From: Rhizorhabdus histidinilytica
Lineage (GTDB): Bacteria; Pseudomonadota; Alphaproteobacteria; Sphingomonadales; Sphingomonadaceae
NCBI RefSeq assembly: GCF_900167915.1
Contig: NZ_FUYM01000005.1
Span: 310,001 to 374,000 of the forward strand
DNA length: 64,000 nucleotides
Reading direction: 5' to 3'
Shown here one piece after another: positions 45,180 to 52,650 of the stretch. The notes beneath the pieces are model-generated. The model did no database searches. It had not been told where the DNA came from and was given only the letters and a program-made list of their open reading frames with translations. A program made the translations under genes and the position numbers. Every line of letters starts with the position of its first letter. Position 1 is the first letter of the stretch.

Positions 45180-45506
45180 CGATCGTTTGATCCACTGACG
45201 TGGAGCGCGATACCCAAGGGGACGGATCTGTGGAAAACCATGCGGATGGAGCTAGCGGAAGGGCGGGGACGCTTTCAAGCGGCGGATTCATCCCCGCTGA
45301 CCGAGCCGATCTCCGGCGATCCATCCACAGGGGATAGGATCGATCCACAGGCTGTGGATAATGGGAATGGCGTGAGGGACTCGGAAGGGCGCCGCGATTC
45401 CGCGTGAGTCAAGCTGTTGGCAATCGCGCCAACTGTGAATAAACCCCGGCACCCAACGCCCTACAAACCTCTTCAGTTCCTCTTCAAAGAATCAATAAGG
45501 AAGATA
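45180..45506. other. oriC: Probable chromosomal replication origin (ppsR-hemE interval)
   Basis: 327 bases without a gene. DnaA-box-like sequences (consensus TTATCCACA): 45353-45361 TGTGGATAA perfect on the reverse strand; 45229-45237 and 45434-45442 with one mismatch; 45188-45196, 45321-45329 and 45341-45349 with two. ATCCACAG (45343-45350) and CTGTGGAT (45352-45359) form an inverted pair. GANTC sites lie at 45285, 45378, 45396, 45406 and 45489. Bases 45411-45506 are about 47% G+C by hand count, well below the surroundings, and may be the unwinding element. The hemE promoter must also lie here. In Caulobacter the origin lies beside hemE. No clear paired CtrA box (TTAA-N7-TTAA) was seen. Confidence 0.82.
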
Positions 45507-46541
45507 ATGGCTGCCCTTCCCGCCGAGACGCGCCCCCTGCTCGCCGTGCTCCGGGGTGAGCGCCGCGATCCCCCGCCGGTCTGGCTCATGCGCCAGGCTG
45601 GCCGCTATCTTCCCGAATATCGCGCGCTGCGGGAAACCAAGGGCGGCTTCCTCGAGCTGGCCTATGACAGCGACGCCGCAGCCGAGATCACCTTGCAGCC
45701 GATCCGCCGCTTCGGCTTCGACGGCGCCATCCTCTTCTCCGACATCCTGATCATTCCGCACGCGCTGGGCCAGGACCTGCGCTTCGAGGCGGGCGAGGGG
45801 CCACGCCTGTCGCCAACCCTGGTCGACCGGACGCTCGCCGATCTCGAACCGGTGCCGGCGCGGCTCGAACCGATCTACGGCACCGTCCGCCGGGTCCGCG
45901 CGGCGCTGCCGTCCGAGACGACCTTCCTCGGCTTCGCGGGCAGCCCATGGACCGTCGCCACCTATATGGTGGCCGGGCAAGGCAGCCGCGAGCAGGCCGA
46001 GACACGGCGCAAGGCCTATCGCGATCCTTCCGGCTTCCAGGCGATCGTCGACGCGCTGGTCGATGCCACTGCCGACTATCTGTCGAAGCAGATCGAAGCG
46101 GGAGTCGACGCGGTGCAGCTGTTCGACAGCTGGGCTGGCAGCCTCGCCCCGCGCGAGTTCGAACGCTGGGTGATCGCCCCCACCGCCGAGCTGGTCCGCC
46201 GGCTTCATGCGCGGCATCCGGGCGTGCCGGTGATCGGCTTTCCGAAGGGTGCGGGTGGCAAGCTCCCCGCCTATGCGCGTGAGACCGGCGTCGACGCGGT
46301 CGGGCTCGATGAGACCGTCGACCCGGCCTGGGCCCACGCCAACCTGCCCCAGGGATTGACTGTGCAAGGCAATCTCGACCCGCTCGCGCTGGTATCGGGG
46401 GGCGAGGGGCTCGACGCCGCGGTCGATGCGATCCTGGGGGCTTTCCCCGGGCGCCCGCATGTGTTCAACCTGGGACACGGAATCCTGCTCGACACGCCGA
46501 TCGCCCATGTCGAGCGGCTGCTCGCGCGAGTCAGGGGATGA
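45507..46541 (+). CDS. hemE: Uroporphyrinogen decarboxylase
   Basis: 344-residue enzyme converting uroporphyrinogen III to coproporphyrinogen III in haem synthesis. Signature WLMRQAGRYLPEYR (substrate Arg), ILFSDILIIPHALG (with the catalytic Asp), GFAGSPWTVATYMVAGQGS, and VQLFDSWAGSLAP, ending with FNLGHGILLDTPI. ATG 45507 is preceded by AAGGAAG. It borders the origin on the right and is transcribed away from it; hemJ follows after four bases. Confidence 0.97.
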   Translation: MAALPAETRPLLAVLRGERRDPPPVWLMRQAGRYLPEYRALRETKGGFLELAYDSDAAAEITLQPIRRFGFDGAILFSDILIIPHALGQDLRFEAGEGPRLSPTLVDRTLADLEPVPARLEPIYGTVRRVRAALPSETTFLGFAGSPWTVATYMVAGQGSREQAETRRKAYRDPSGFQAIVDALVDATADYLSKQIEAGVDAVQLFDSWAGSLAPREFERWVIAPTAELVRRLHARHPGVPVIGFPKGAGGKLPAYARETGVDAVGLDETVDPAWAHANLPQGLTVQGNLDPLALVSGGEGLDAAVDAILGAFPGRPHVFNLGHGILLDTPIAHVERLLARVRG

Positions 46542-46545
46542 GGCC

Positions 46546-46998
46546 ATGACGACGATGATGGGTTTTCTGGGCAACGCCTACCCCTGGGTGAAGGCGGCGC
46601 ACCTCATCTTCGTCATCTTCTGGATGGCGGGGCTGTTCATGCTGCCCCGCTTCTTCATCTACCACCATGCCGCGGCGCCGGGATCGGCCGAGGACCGCGC
46701 GTGGATCGAGCGCGAGCGGCGGTTGCGCTCGATCATCATCACCCCGGCGATGATCCTGGTCTGGCTGTTCGGACTGATGCTGGCGTTCGACCAGGCGCTG
46801 TGGAGCGTCCACTGGTTCCAGGCGAAGTTCGCCACCGTCTTCCTGCTGTCGGGTTTCCACGGCTGGGCGGTCGGCTATGGCCGGCGGATGGCGGCGGGCT
46901 ACCGCGCCCCGTCGGACAAGGCACTGCGCTTCATGAACGAGATTCCCGGCATCGCCACGGCGGTGATCGTGATCCTGGTGATCGTCCGGCCGTTCTGA
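46546..46998 (+). CDS. hemJ: Protoporphyrinogen oxidase HemJ
   Basis: 150-residue inner-membrane haem protein that oxidises protoporphyrinogen IX. Four transmembrane helices: PWVKAAHLIFVIFWMAGLFM, IIITPAMILVWLFGLMLAF, FATVFLLSGFHGWAVGYG and ATAVIVILVIVRPF. Conserved His in KAAHLIF and a conserved Lys/Arg near FQAKFATV match HemJ (UPF0093). It lies four bases after hemE, so two haem steps are cotranscribed. Confidence 0.93.
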   Translation: MTTMMGFLGNAYPWVKAAHLIFVIFWMAGLFMLPRFFIYHHAAAPGSAEDRAWIERERRLRSIIITPAMILVWLFGLMLAFDQALWSVHWFQAKFATVFLLSGFHGWAVGYGRRMAAGYRAPSDKALRFMNEIPGIATAVIVILVIVRPF

Positions 46999-47188
46999 GT
47001 CGCCACCACCTGCGAACCATCGCCGGACTCTTGACTTGAACCCGGGCCGCGCTTACCTCCCGGCCAAGAACAGGCCCGCCGTTCGAGCGGGGACCCTTTC
47101 TCCTGCCAAAAACCGAAGCGGCTCCTTTCCCATCGCCGCCCGAGACTTCTCCCGACCGATCTGAAGACCCAGACCAGGAATTCCCTCG

Positions 47189-48445
47189 ATGCACCTGAAG
47201 GACCTCAAGAAGAAGAGCCCCGCCGATCTCGTCAGCATGGCCGAGGAGCTCGGAGTCGAGGGCGCGTCGACGATGCGCAAGCAGGACCTGATGTTCGCCA
47301 TCCTCAAGGTCGAGGCGGAGAATGGCGAGCAGATCATGGGCGAGGGCACGATCGAGGTGCTGCCCGACGGCTTCGGCTTCCTGCGCAGCCCGGAGGCGAA
47401 CTATCTCGCCGGTCCCGACGACATCTACGTCTCGCCCAACCAGGTGCGGAAGTTCGGCCTGCGCACCGGCGACACCGTCGAAGGCGAGATTCGCGCACCC
47501 AAGGACGGCGAGCGCTATTTCGCGCTGACCCGGTTGGCGTCGATCAACTTCGACGATCCCGACGTGGTCCGCCACCGCGTCAACTTCGACAATCTCACCC
47601 CGCTCTATCCGGAAGAGAAGCTGCGGCTCGACACGCTCGACCCGACCGTCAAGGACAAGTCGGCGCGCGTCATCGACATCGTCTCGCCGCAGGGCAAGGG
47701 CCAGCGCGCGCTGATCGTCGCGCCGCCGCGCGTCGGCAAGACGGTGCTGCTCCAGAACATCGCCAAGGCGATCACCGACAACCATCCGGAGGTCTTCCTG
47801 ATCGTGCTGCTGATCGACGAGCGGCCCGAGGAAGTCACCGATATGCAGCGTTCGGTGAAGGGCGAGGTGATCAGCTCGACCTTCGACGAGCCGGCGCAGC
47901 GCCACGTCCAGGTCGCCGAGATGGTGATCGAGAAGGCCAAGCGCCTCGTCGAGCACAAGAAGGACGTGGTGATCCTGCTCGACTCGATCACCCGTCTCGG
48001 CCGGGCCTACAACACCGTGGTTCCCTCGTCGGGCAAGGTGCTGACCGGCGGTGTCGACGCCAATGCTCTGCAGCGGCCGAAGCGCTTCTTCGGCGCCGCG
48101 CGCAACATCGAGGAGGGCGGATCGCTCTCGATCATCGCCACCGCGCTGATCGACACCGGCAGCCGCATGGACGAGGTGATCTTCGAGGAATTCAAGGGCA
48201 CCGGCAATTCGGAGATCGTGCTCGACCGCAAGGTCGCCGACAAGCGCATCTTCCCGGCGATGGACGTCGGCAAGTCGGGCACTCGCAAGGAAGAGCTGCT
48301 GGTCGACAAGGGCAAGCTGTCGAAGATGTGGGTGCTCCGTCGCATCCTCATGCAGATGGGCACCGTCGACGCGATGGAGTTCCTGCTCGACAAGATGAAG
48401 GATTCGAAGACCAACGAGGATTTCTTCGACTCGATGAACCAATAA
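47189..48445 (+). CDS. rho: Transcription termination factor Rho
   Basis: 418-residue hexameric RNA helicase ending untranslated transcripts. N-terminal helical Rho_N ([20 protein letters not shown]), cold-shock-like RNA-binding domain ([20 protein letters not shown]), ATPase domain with Walker [17 protein letters not shown], Walker [13 protein letters not shown]-loop [15 protein letters not shown] and R-loop [20 protein letters not shown]. Length is typical. A 190-base leader precedes it, in which TTGACT at 47031 followed by CTTACC could be a promoter; long rho leaders often serve autoregulation. Confidence 0.97.
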   Translation: MHLKDLKKKSPADLVSMAEELGVEGASTMRKQDLMFAILKVEAENGEQIMGEGTIEVLPDGFGFLRSPEANYLAGPDDIYVSPNQVRKFGLRTGDTVEGEIRAPKDGERYFALTRLASINFDDPDVVRHRVNFDNLTPLYPEEKLRLDTLDPTVKDKSARVIDIVSPQGKGQRALIVAPPRVGKTVLLQNIAKAITDNHPEVFLIVLLIDERPEEVTDMQRSVKGEVISSTFDEPAQRHVQVAEMVIEKAKRLVEHKKDVVILLDSITRLGRAYNTVVPSSGKVLTGGVDANALQRPKRFFGAARNIEEGGSLSIIATALIDTGSRMDEVIFEEFKGTGNSEIVLDRKVADKRIFPAMDVGKSGTRKEELLVDKGKLSKMWVLRRILMQMGTVDAMEFLLDKMKDSKTNEDFFDSMNQ

Positions 48446-48463
48446 GCGGGAAGGGAGCGGCGC

Positions 48464-49168
48464 TTGGGGGGGCTGACCGACTGGACCTACAAGCGCTTCT
48501 GGGCGCATGTCGAGCATCCCTATCGCCGCCTGCGCCGCCGGTTGCTCGAACTGGCCGGCCCCGGCCTGACCATCCTCGACGCGGGCTGCGGCCACACCGC
48601 GCCCAACCTCCAGGAGCTGCGCGACAGCGGCGCGACGCTGATCGGCGTCGACCTCGTCCATCTCGAGCCGCAGCCGGGCATGGAGCTGATCGAGGCCGAT
48701 CTTGGCCGGATTCCGCTGCCCGACGCCTCAGTCGACCTGATCTATTCGCGTTCGGTGATGGAGCATGTCGTCGATCCCGACGCGGTCTATGGCGAGGCGG
48801 CGCGGCTGCTCAAGCAGGGCGGGCGCTGGATCTTCCTTACCGCCAACCGCTGGGACTATGTCTCGATCGTCTCGCGGCTGACCCCCAACCGCTTCCACGC
48901 CGGCATCGTCCGCCGCTTCGAGGGCCGGGACGAGATCGACGTCTTCCCGACCGCCTACCGCACCAACGACCGTAGCCAGATCGCCCATTACGCGGCCGCG
49001 CATGGCTTCCGCATCGACGCGTTCGAGCGGCACGGCCAATATCCGGCGATGTTCTACCGGGTAGGCCCGCTCTTCCTGCTCGCCACCTTCTTCGAGAAGG
49101 CGGTGATCAAGCTCCCCTTCCTCGCCGGCCTGCGCGGCTGGCTCTATGTCGAGCTGGTCAAGCGCTAG
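48464..49168 (+). CDS. Class I SAM-dependent methyltransferase
   Basis: 234-residue methyltransferase with motif I LTILDAGCGHTAPNL, acidic loop end VDLVHL, DLGRIPLPDASVDLIYSRSV (motif IV region) and a hydrophobic C-terminus (VGPLFLLATFFEKAVIKLPF) that may associate with the membrane. The order resembles Methyltransf_11 members that modify lipids or glycans; substrate unknown. TTG start at 48464 is supported by AAGGGAG six bases upstream; no ATG fits. Follows rho by 18 bases. Confidence 0.84.
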   Translation: MGGLTDWTYKRFWAHVEHPYRRLRRRLLELAGPGLTILDAGCGHTAPNLQELRDSGATLIGVDLVHLEPQPGMELIEADLGRIPLPDASVDLIYSRSVMEHVVDPDAVYGEAARLLKQGGRWIFLTANRWDYVSIVSRLTPNRFHAGIVRRFEGRDEIDVFPTAYRTNDRSQIAHYAAAHGFRIDAFERHGQYPAMFYRVGPLFLLATFFEKAVIKLPFLAGLRGWLYVELVKR

Positions 49169-49172
49169 ATAT

Positions 49173-49574
49173 TCAGGCCGTCCGCCGTCGCGCATTGATC
49201 CGCAGGATCCGGCGGAATTTCGGGCATTGTAGCTGATCGGGCTCGGGACAGGCGGCGGCATGCCGCAGGCCGTCGCGCAGCATGCCGAGCCGGCGGATCA
49301 TGCGGTCGAGCTCGTCCGCCTTGTCGAGCAGTTTCGCCCGATCGATGTGCGGTGCCGCGTCGGGACGGACCATCGGCACGATGTCGTCGAGCGGGAATCC
49401 GGCGGCGCGGCCGAGCGCGATGAGGTCGAGCCTTTCGAGCACGCCGGGATCGAACAGCCGCCGCAGCCCGCGCCGGCCGATCGCGGCGATCAGCCCGCGT
49501 TCCTCATAATAGCGCAGCGTCGATGCGGGGACGCCCGATCGCTTCGCCACCTCTGATATGTCCAGGTCGCGCAT
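49173..49574 (-). CDS. MerR-family transcriptional regulator
   Basis: 133-residue MerR regulator. N-terminal winged HTH (DISEVAKRSGVPASTLRYYE then ERGLIAAIGRRGLRRLFDPG), a dimerisation helix (KLLDKADELDRMIRRLGMLR) and a short C-terminus with two Cys (HAAACPEPDQLQCPKFR), spaced CxxxxxxxC, which could sense metal or redox state. It diverges from a methyltransferase gene across a 20-base perfect palindrome matching SoxR-type operators, so it probably regulates both genes. Confidence 0.9.
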   Translation of the reverse strand: MRDLDISEVAKRSGVPASTLRYYEERGLIAAIGRRGLRRLFDPGVLERLDLIALGRAAGFPLDDIVPMVRPDAAPHIDRAKLLDKADELDRMIRRLGMLRDGLRHAAACPEPDQLQCPKFRRILRINARRRTA

Positions 49575-49581
49575 GGTCTTG

Positions 49582-49601
49582 ACCTCAAGCCGGCTTGAGG
49601 T
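49582..49601. promoter_or_regulatory. SoxR/MerR-type operator palindrome
   Basis: ACCTCAAGCCGGCTTGAGGT, a perfect 20-base palindrome between the divergent merR-type gene and the methyltransferase gene. TTGACC at 49579-49584 fits a -35 box with a spacer of about 19 bases to CAAGCT, the lengthened spacing characteristic of MerR-controlled promoters. The CCTCAAG/CTTGAGG half-sites equal those of the known SoxR box. Confidence 0.78.
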
Positions 49602-49647
49602 GGCAAGCTAGGCCAAAGTCGATTCGCGGACAATGCAGGAGAAGGTA

Positions 49648-50505
49648 ATGACCGATGCCGAGACGGTGCGCGCCGAGCAGCAGGCGCTGTGGAACGGGAT
49701 TGCCGGACAGGCCTGGGTCGACGAGCAGGCGCTGCTCGACCGGCTGTTCGCGCCGTTCGCGGCGCTGCTGGCCGAGGCGGCGCACGAGGTCCATGGCGGG
49801 CGGGTGCTCGACGTCGGCTGCGGGACGGGGGCGACGACGTTGGCGATCGCAGCGGCGCTTGGACCCGGCGGGGAGTGCGTCGGCGCCGATATTTCGGGTC
49901 CGATGATCGACTTGGCGCGGGCGCGTGCGGAACGGGCCGGGGTCGCCGCAGCTTTCGTCCAGGCCGACGTCGAAAGCCATGATTTCGCCCGGGCGAGCTT
50001 CGACCTCGTCATCTCTCGCTTCGGGGTGATGTTCTTCGGCGATCCGGTGCGGGCCTTCGCCAATCTGCGGAGGGCGGTGCGGGATGGCGGCGGCCTTGTC
50101 CTGCTGGCATGGCGCGGCACCGACGAGAACGGTTTCATGACCGCGGCCGAGCGCGCCGCGGCGCCCCTGCTGCCGCCGCAACCGCCGCGTGACCCCGGTG
50201 CGCCCGGCCAGTTTGCCTTCGCCGATCCCGATCGGGTGCGCGCGATCCTGACGGCGGCCGGCTGGACCGGGGTGGAGATCGAGCCGGTCGACGTCGATTG
50301 CACCATGTCCGACGCCGAACTCGACAATTATGCGGTCCGCCTCGGCTCGCTCGCGCGGGTCCTGCCAACCCTCGACGAGGCGCTGCGGGCCCGCGTCGTC
50401 GCGGCGGTGCGGGCGGGATTCAATCCCTATCGCCACGACGGCCAGGTGCGCTTCACCGCGGCCTGCTGGCTGATCCGCGTCCGTCCGGCCCGTCCGACGG
50501 GCTGA
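49648..50505 (+). CDS. Class I SAM-dependent methyltransferase, putative MerR-regulator target
   Basis: 285-residue methyltransferase: motif I GGRVLDVGCGTGATTLAIAA, post-I GADISGPMIDLARARAERAG, motif II DLVISRFGVMFFGDPVRAFA, motif III RRAVRDGGGLVLLAWRG. A mobile C-terminal domain follows with WRGTDENGFMTAAERAA. Related to UbiE/COQ5-like and small-molecule methyltransferases; substrate unknown. ATG 49648 is chosen because AGGAG lies six bases upstream; the first ATG (49633) overlaps that site. Divergent from and probably controlled by the MerR-type regulator. Confidence 0.85.
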   Translation: MTDAETVRAEQQALWNGIAGQAWVDEQALLDRLFAPFAALLAEAAHEVHGGRVLDVGCGTGATTLAIAAALGPGGECVGADISGPMIDLARARAERAGVAAAFVQADVESHDFARASFDLVISRFGVMFFGDPVRAFANLRRAVRDGGGLVLLAWRGTDENGFMTAAERAAAPLLPPQPPRDPGAPGQFAFADPDRVRAILTAAGWTGVEIEPVDVDCTMSDAELDNYAVRLGSLARVLPTLDEALRARVVAAVRAGFNPYRHDGQVRFTAACWLIRVRPARPTG

Positions 50506-50554
50506 TCACGGTTACAGGCTCGACAGCGACCCGCTTTCGATTAGGGAGGGGGGA

Positions 50555-51205
50555 ATGATCGATCTCTGGAATCATATCGTCGCGGATTTCTCCAACATCA
50601 CCAGCCCGGCGGCGATGGCCGCCTTCGTGCAGGTGCTGATGATCGACATCATGCTGGCCGGCGACAATGCGATCGTGGTCGGTGCGCTGGCGGCGGGGCT
50701 GCCCGCCGACCAGCGGCGCAAGGTGATCCTGATCGGCATCATCGCCGCGCTCGTCCTGCGCATCGTCTTCGCGGTCAGCGTCAGCCTGCTGATGGGCATC
50801 GTCGGGCTCGTCCTCGCCGGCGGGCTGTTGCTGCTCTGGGTGTCGTGGAAGATGTTCCGCGAGCTGCGTCACGCCGGCGCCCCGGCGGGCGCGGACCCGA
50901 CCGAGCATGACGGCATCCCGCAGAGCAAGACCTTCCTCGGCGCGGCCTGGGCCGTCGCTGTCGCCGACGTGTCGATGAGCCTCGACAACGTCCTCGCGGT
51001 CGCTGGCGCGGCGCGCGAGCATCCCGGCATCCTCGTCATCGGCCTGCTGCTCTCGGTCGCGCTGATGGGCGTCGCCGCCAACCTGATCGCCCGCTACATC
51101 GAGCGCTACCGCTGGATCGCATATGGCGGCCTCGCGGTGATCCTCTATGTCGCGGTCAAGATGATCTGGGAAGGCAGCCACCAGGTCTGGCCGCTGATCG
51201 CCTGA
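50555..51205 (+). CDS. TerC family integral membrane protein (YjbE-like)
   Basis: 216-residue membrane protein with seven predicted helices. The two TerC acidic motifs are MIDIMLAGDNAIVVGALAAG in helix 1-2 and VAVADVSMSLDNVLAVAGAA in helix 4-5; conserved Asp pairs suggest metal-ion transport, and related proteins export manganese during or after secretion. GGGAGGGGGGA precedes the ATG. Monocistronic, followed by an A+T-rich intergenic stretch. Confidence 0.9.
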   Translation: MIDLWNHIVADFSNITSPAAMAAFVQVLMIDIMLAGDNAIVVGALAAGLPADQRRKVILIGIIAALVLRIVFAVSVSLLMGIVGLVLAGGLLLLWVSWKMFRELRHAGAPAGADPTEHDGIPQSKTFLGAAWAVAVADVSMSLDNVLAVAGAAREHPGILVIGLLLSVALMGVAANLIARYIERYRWIAYGGLAVILYVAVKMIWEGSHQVWPLIA

Positions 51206-51316
51206 ATCCTCTTCAGTGCCGGCTTTTTCGACGTGGGAAGGCGCTTTCCCGCGCCGATTCATGTTGCAATGCTTTACGATTCTCATCTTGTTAGATCTTA
51301 TAGTATTGGTGAACTG

Positions 51317-51357
51317 ACTTCAGTTTAACGGTATTTTTACTGAAGTGTCGGATTTTT
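51317..51357 (+). terminator. Stem-loop followed by a T-tract
   Basis: ACTTCAGT (51317-51324) and ACTGAAGT (51339-51346) pair perfectly around a 14-base loop; GTCGGATTTTTTT follows. Could end terC transcription or act in the leader of a longer PEP-CTERM transcript. Confidence 0.5.
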
Positions 51358-51390
51358 TTACAATTACCGTCCGGGCGATCGCGACGATAT

Positions 51391-51406
51391 TGGCGCGATA
51401 ACGGCA
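51391..51406 (+). promoter_or_regulatory. Candidate sigma-54 promoter
   Basis: TGGCGC-GATAA-CGGCA has the GG-N10-GC spacing of RpoN promoters (consensus TGGCAC-N5-TTGCA) with one mismatch in the -24 box and two in the -12 box. It would start transcription about 70 bases before the PEP-CTERM gene. PEP-CTERM genes in other bacteria are often RpoN-controlled, but the match is imperfect. Confidence 0.35.
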
Positions 51407-51489
51407 TTTATTACTGGAAAACGCTACGTTCTTCTGATAGGCGACGATCGATGGCGACGTTTGCGCCTATCGGTTGTAGGGATGAAACG

Positions 51490-52548
51490 ATGCGTGGGTT
51501 CCGTGCTTTTCCGATCATCGTCGCCGGCTTGATGGCCGTCGCCCATGCAGGGCAAGCGTCTGCCGCGCTGGTCGGCCAGTCGGTCTCGACGGGTATCGCC
51601 GCGCTCAAGGAATGGAACGTCGTCTCGTTCAACAACTTCACGTCGTACAACCATGTCGATGGGCGCGTGTTCGCGGGCGGCAGCTTCACTGCCGGCGGCA
51701 ACTTCACCATCCAGAATAACAACATCCCGTCGTCGAGCTACGGCACCCCGGCGCTGACCGTGGTCGGCAGCGCCGCGCTCAACGGCAGCATCAACGCGGG
51801 CGGCGGCATCAGCGTCGGCGGCAGCGTCAGCGGTTCGTTCAACAACAATGGCCAGAACGTCGTCACCTACGGCGGCTCCAGCAGCGCCTGGGCGAACAAC
51901 ACCACTTTCACCAAGGGCGCGTCGGACTTCACCAGCACGCTGCAGAACCAGTCGAACGACATCAAGGCGTCGCTGATCAGCCTCAGCCAGAATCTCGCCG
52001 CGCTCGGCAACACCAGCGGGGTGAGCGTCGGCGGCGACAGCAACAACCAGCAGATCACCGTGACCGGCAGCGGCCTTCAGGTGCTCAACTGGTCGGAGGC
52101 GATGTTCGAGGGCAACAGCAATCAGCAGCTGCTTGTCAGCCTGCCCAGCGACGCGACGCTGGTCATCAACGTCGCCGGCACCGACATCGACTTCAACCGC
52201 AATTTCAACCGTTTCAGCGGTGACAACCGGGTGCTGTTCAACTTCTACGAGGCGAACACGGTCGATATCGGCCGCCAGTTCAGCGGCTCGATCCTCGGCG
52301 TCTTCGCCGACATCACCGGCGGCAACAGCGGCAATATCGACGGCACGGTGATCGGCAACAACGTCCGCCAGAATTCGAACGGCGAAATCCACAACAATTA
52401 TTTCCAGGGTGACCTGTCGAGCATCAACGGCCCCGTGTCGGTCGCGCCCGAGCCGTCGACCTGGGCGATGCTGATCCTCGGCTTCGGCCTGGTCGGTGCG
52501 ATGATGCGCAGCCGCAACCGCCGGACGCTGGTCATCCAGGCCGCCTGA
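51490..52548 (+). CDS. Choice-of-anchor A family protein with PEP-CTERM sorting signal
   Basis: 352-residue exported protein. Signal peptide FPIIVAGLMAVAHAGQASA, then a choice-of-anchor A domain rich in Asn, Ser and Gly (EWNVVSFNNFTSYNHVDGRV, GGSFTAGGNFTIQNN, GVFADITGGNSGNIDGTVIG). The C-terminus VAPEPSTWAMLILGFGLVGA plus MMRSRNRR is a complete PEP-CTERM signal: PEP motif, hydrophobic helix, Arg-rich tail, which directs sorting by an exosortase in bacteria that make exopolysaccharide. The exosortase is not in this window. ATG 51490 is preceded by AGGGA. Confidence 0.9.
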   Translation: MRGFRAFPIIVAGLMAVAHAGQASAALVGQSVSTGIAALKEWNVVSFNNFTSYNHVDGRVFAGGSFTAGGNFTIQNNNIPSSSYGTPALTVVGSAALNGSINAGGGISVGGSVSGSFNNNGQNVVTYGGSSSAWANNTTFTKGASDFTSTLQNQSNDIKASLISLSQNLAALGNTSGVSVGGDSNNQQITVTGSGLQVLNWSEAMFEGNSNQQLLVSLPSDATLVINVAGTDIDFNRNFNRFSGDNRVLFNFYEANTVDIGRQFSGSILGVFADITGGNSGNIDGTVIGNNVRQNSNGEIHNNYFQGDLSSINGPVSVAPEPSTWAMLILGFGLVGAMMRSRNRRTLVIQAA

Positions 52549-52576
52549 ACGATCCCCCGGATCATCGGACAAAGCA

Positions 52577-52606
52577 AAGGGCCCGCCTTGGCGGGCCCTT
52601 CATTTT
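52577..52606 (+). terminator. Intrinsic terminator of the PEP-CTERM gene
   Basis: Stem AAGGGCCCGCC (52577-52587) / GGCGGGCCCTT (52590-52600), then CATTTTT. Could also work in the reverse direction for the convergent qor gene. Confidence 0.88.
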
Positions 52607-52650
52607 TCGATTCCCTGTCTTCCTGGCGGAAACCGGGATGACATCGGGAC

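Larger units (their letters stand above)
51206..51489. other. A+T-rich intergenic stretch upstream of the PEP-CTERM gene
   Basis: 284 bases with no gene and clearly lower G+C than the surroundings, especially 51260-51440. Contents: hairpin GTGGGAA...TTTCCCGC (51232-51254), several TATA-like sequences (near 51299-51304), a stem-loop with T-tract at 51317-51357 and a sigma-54-like motif at 51391-51406. Looks like a complex promoter region or recently acquired DNA. Confidence 0.6.

Noticed and set aside
45229-45245. CtrA-type site (AAAACCAT) in the origin
   Set aside because: Only six of eight bases match a TTAACCAT half-site and no TTAA-N7-TTAA pair is present, so CtrA control is not claimed.
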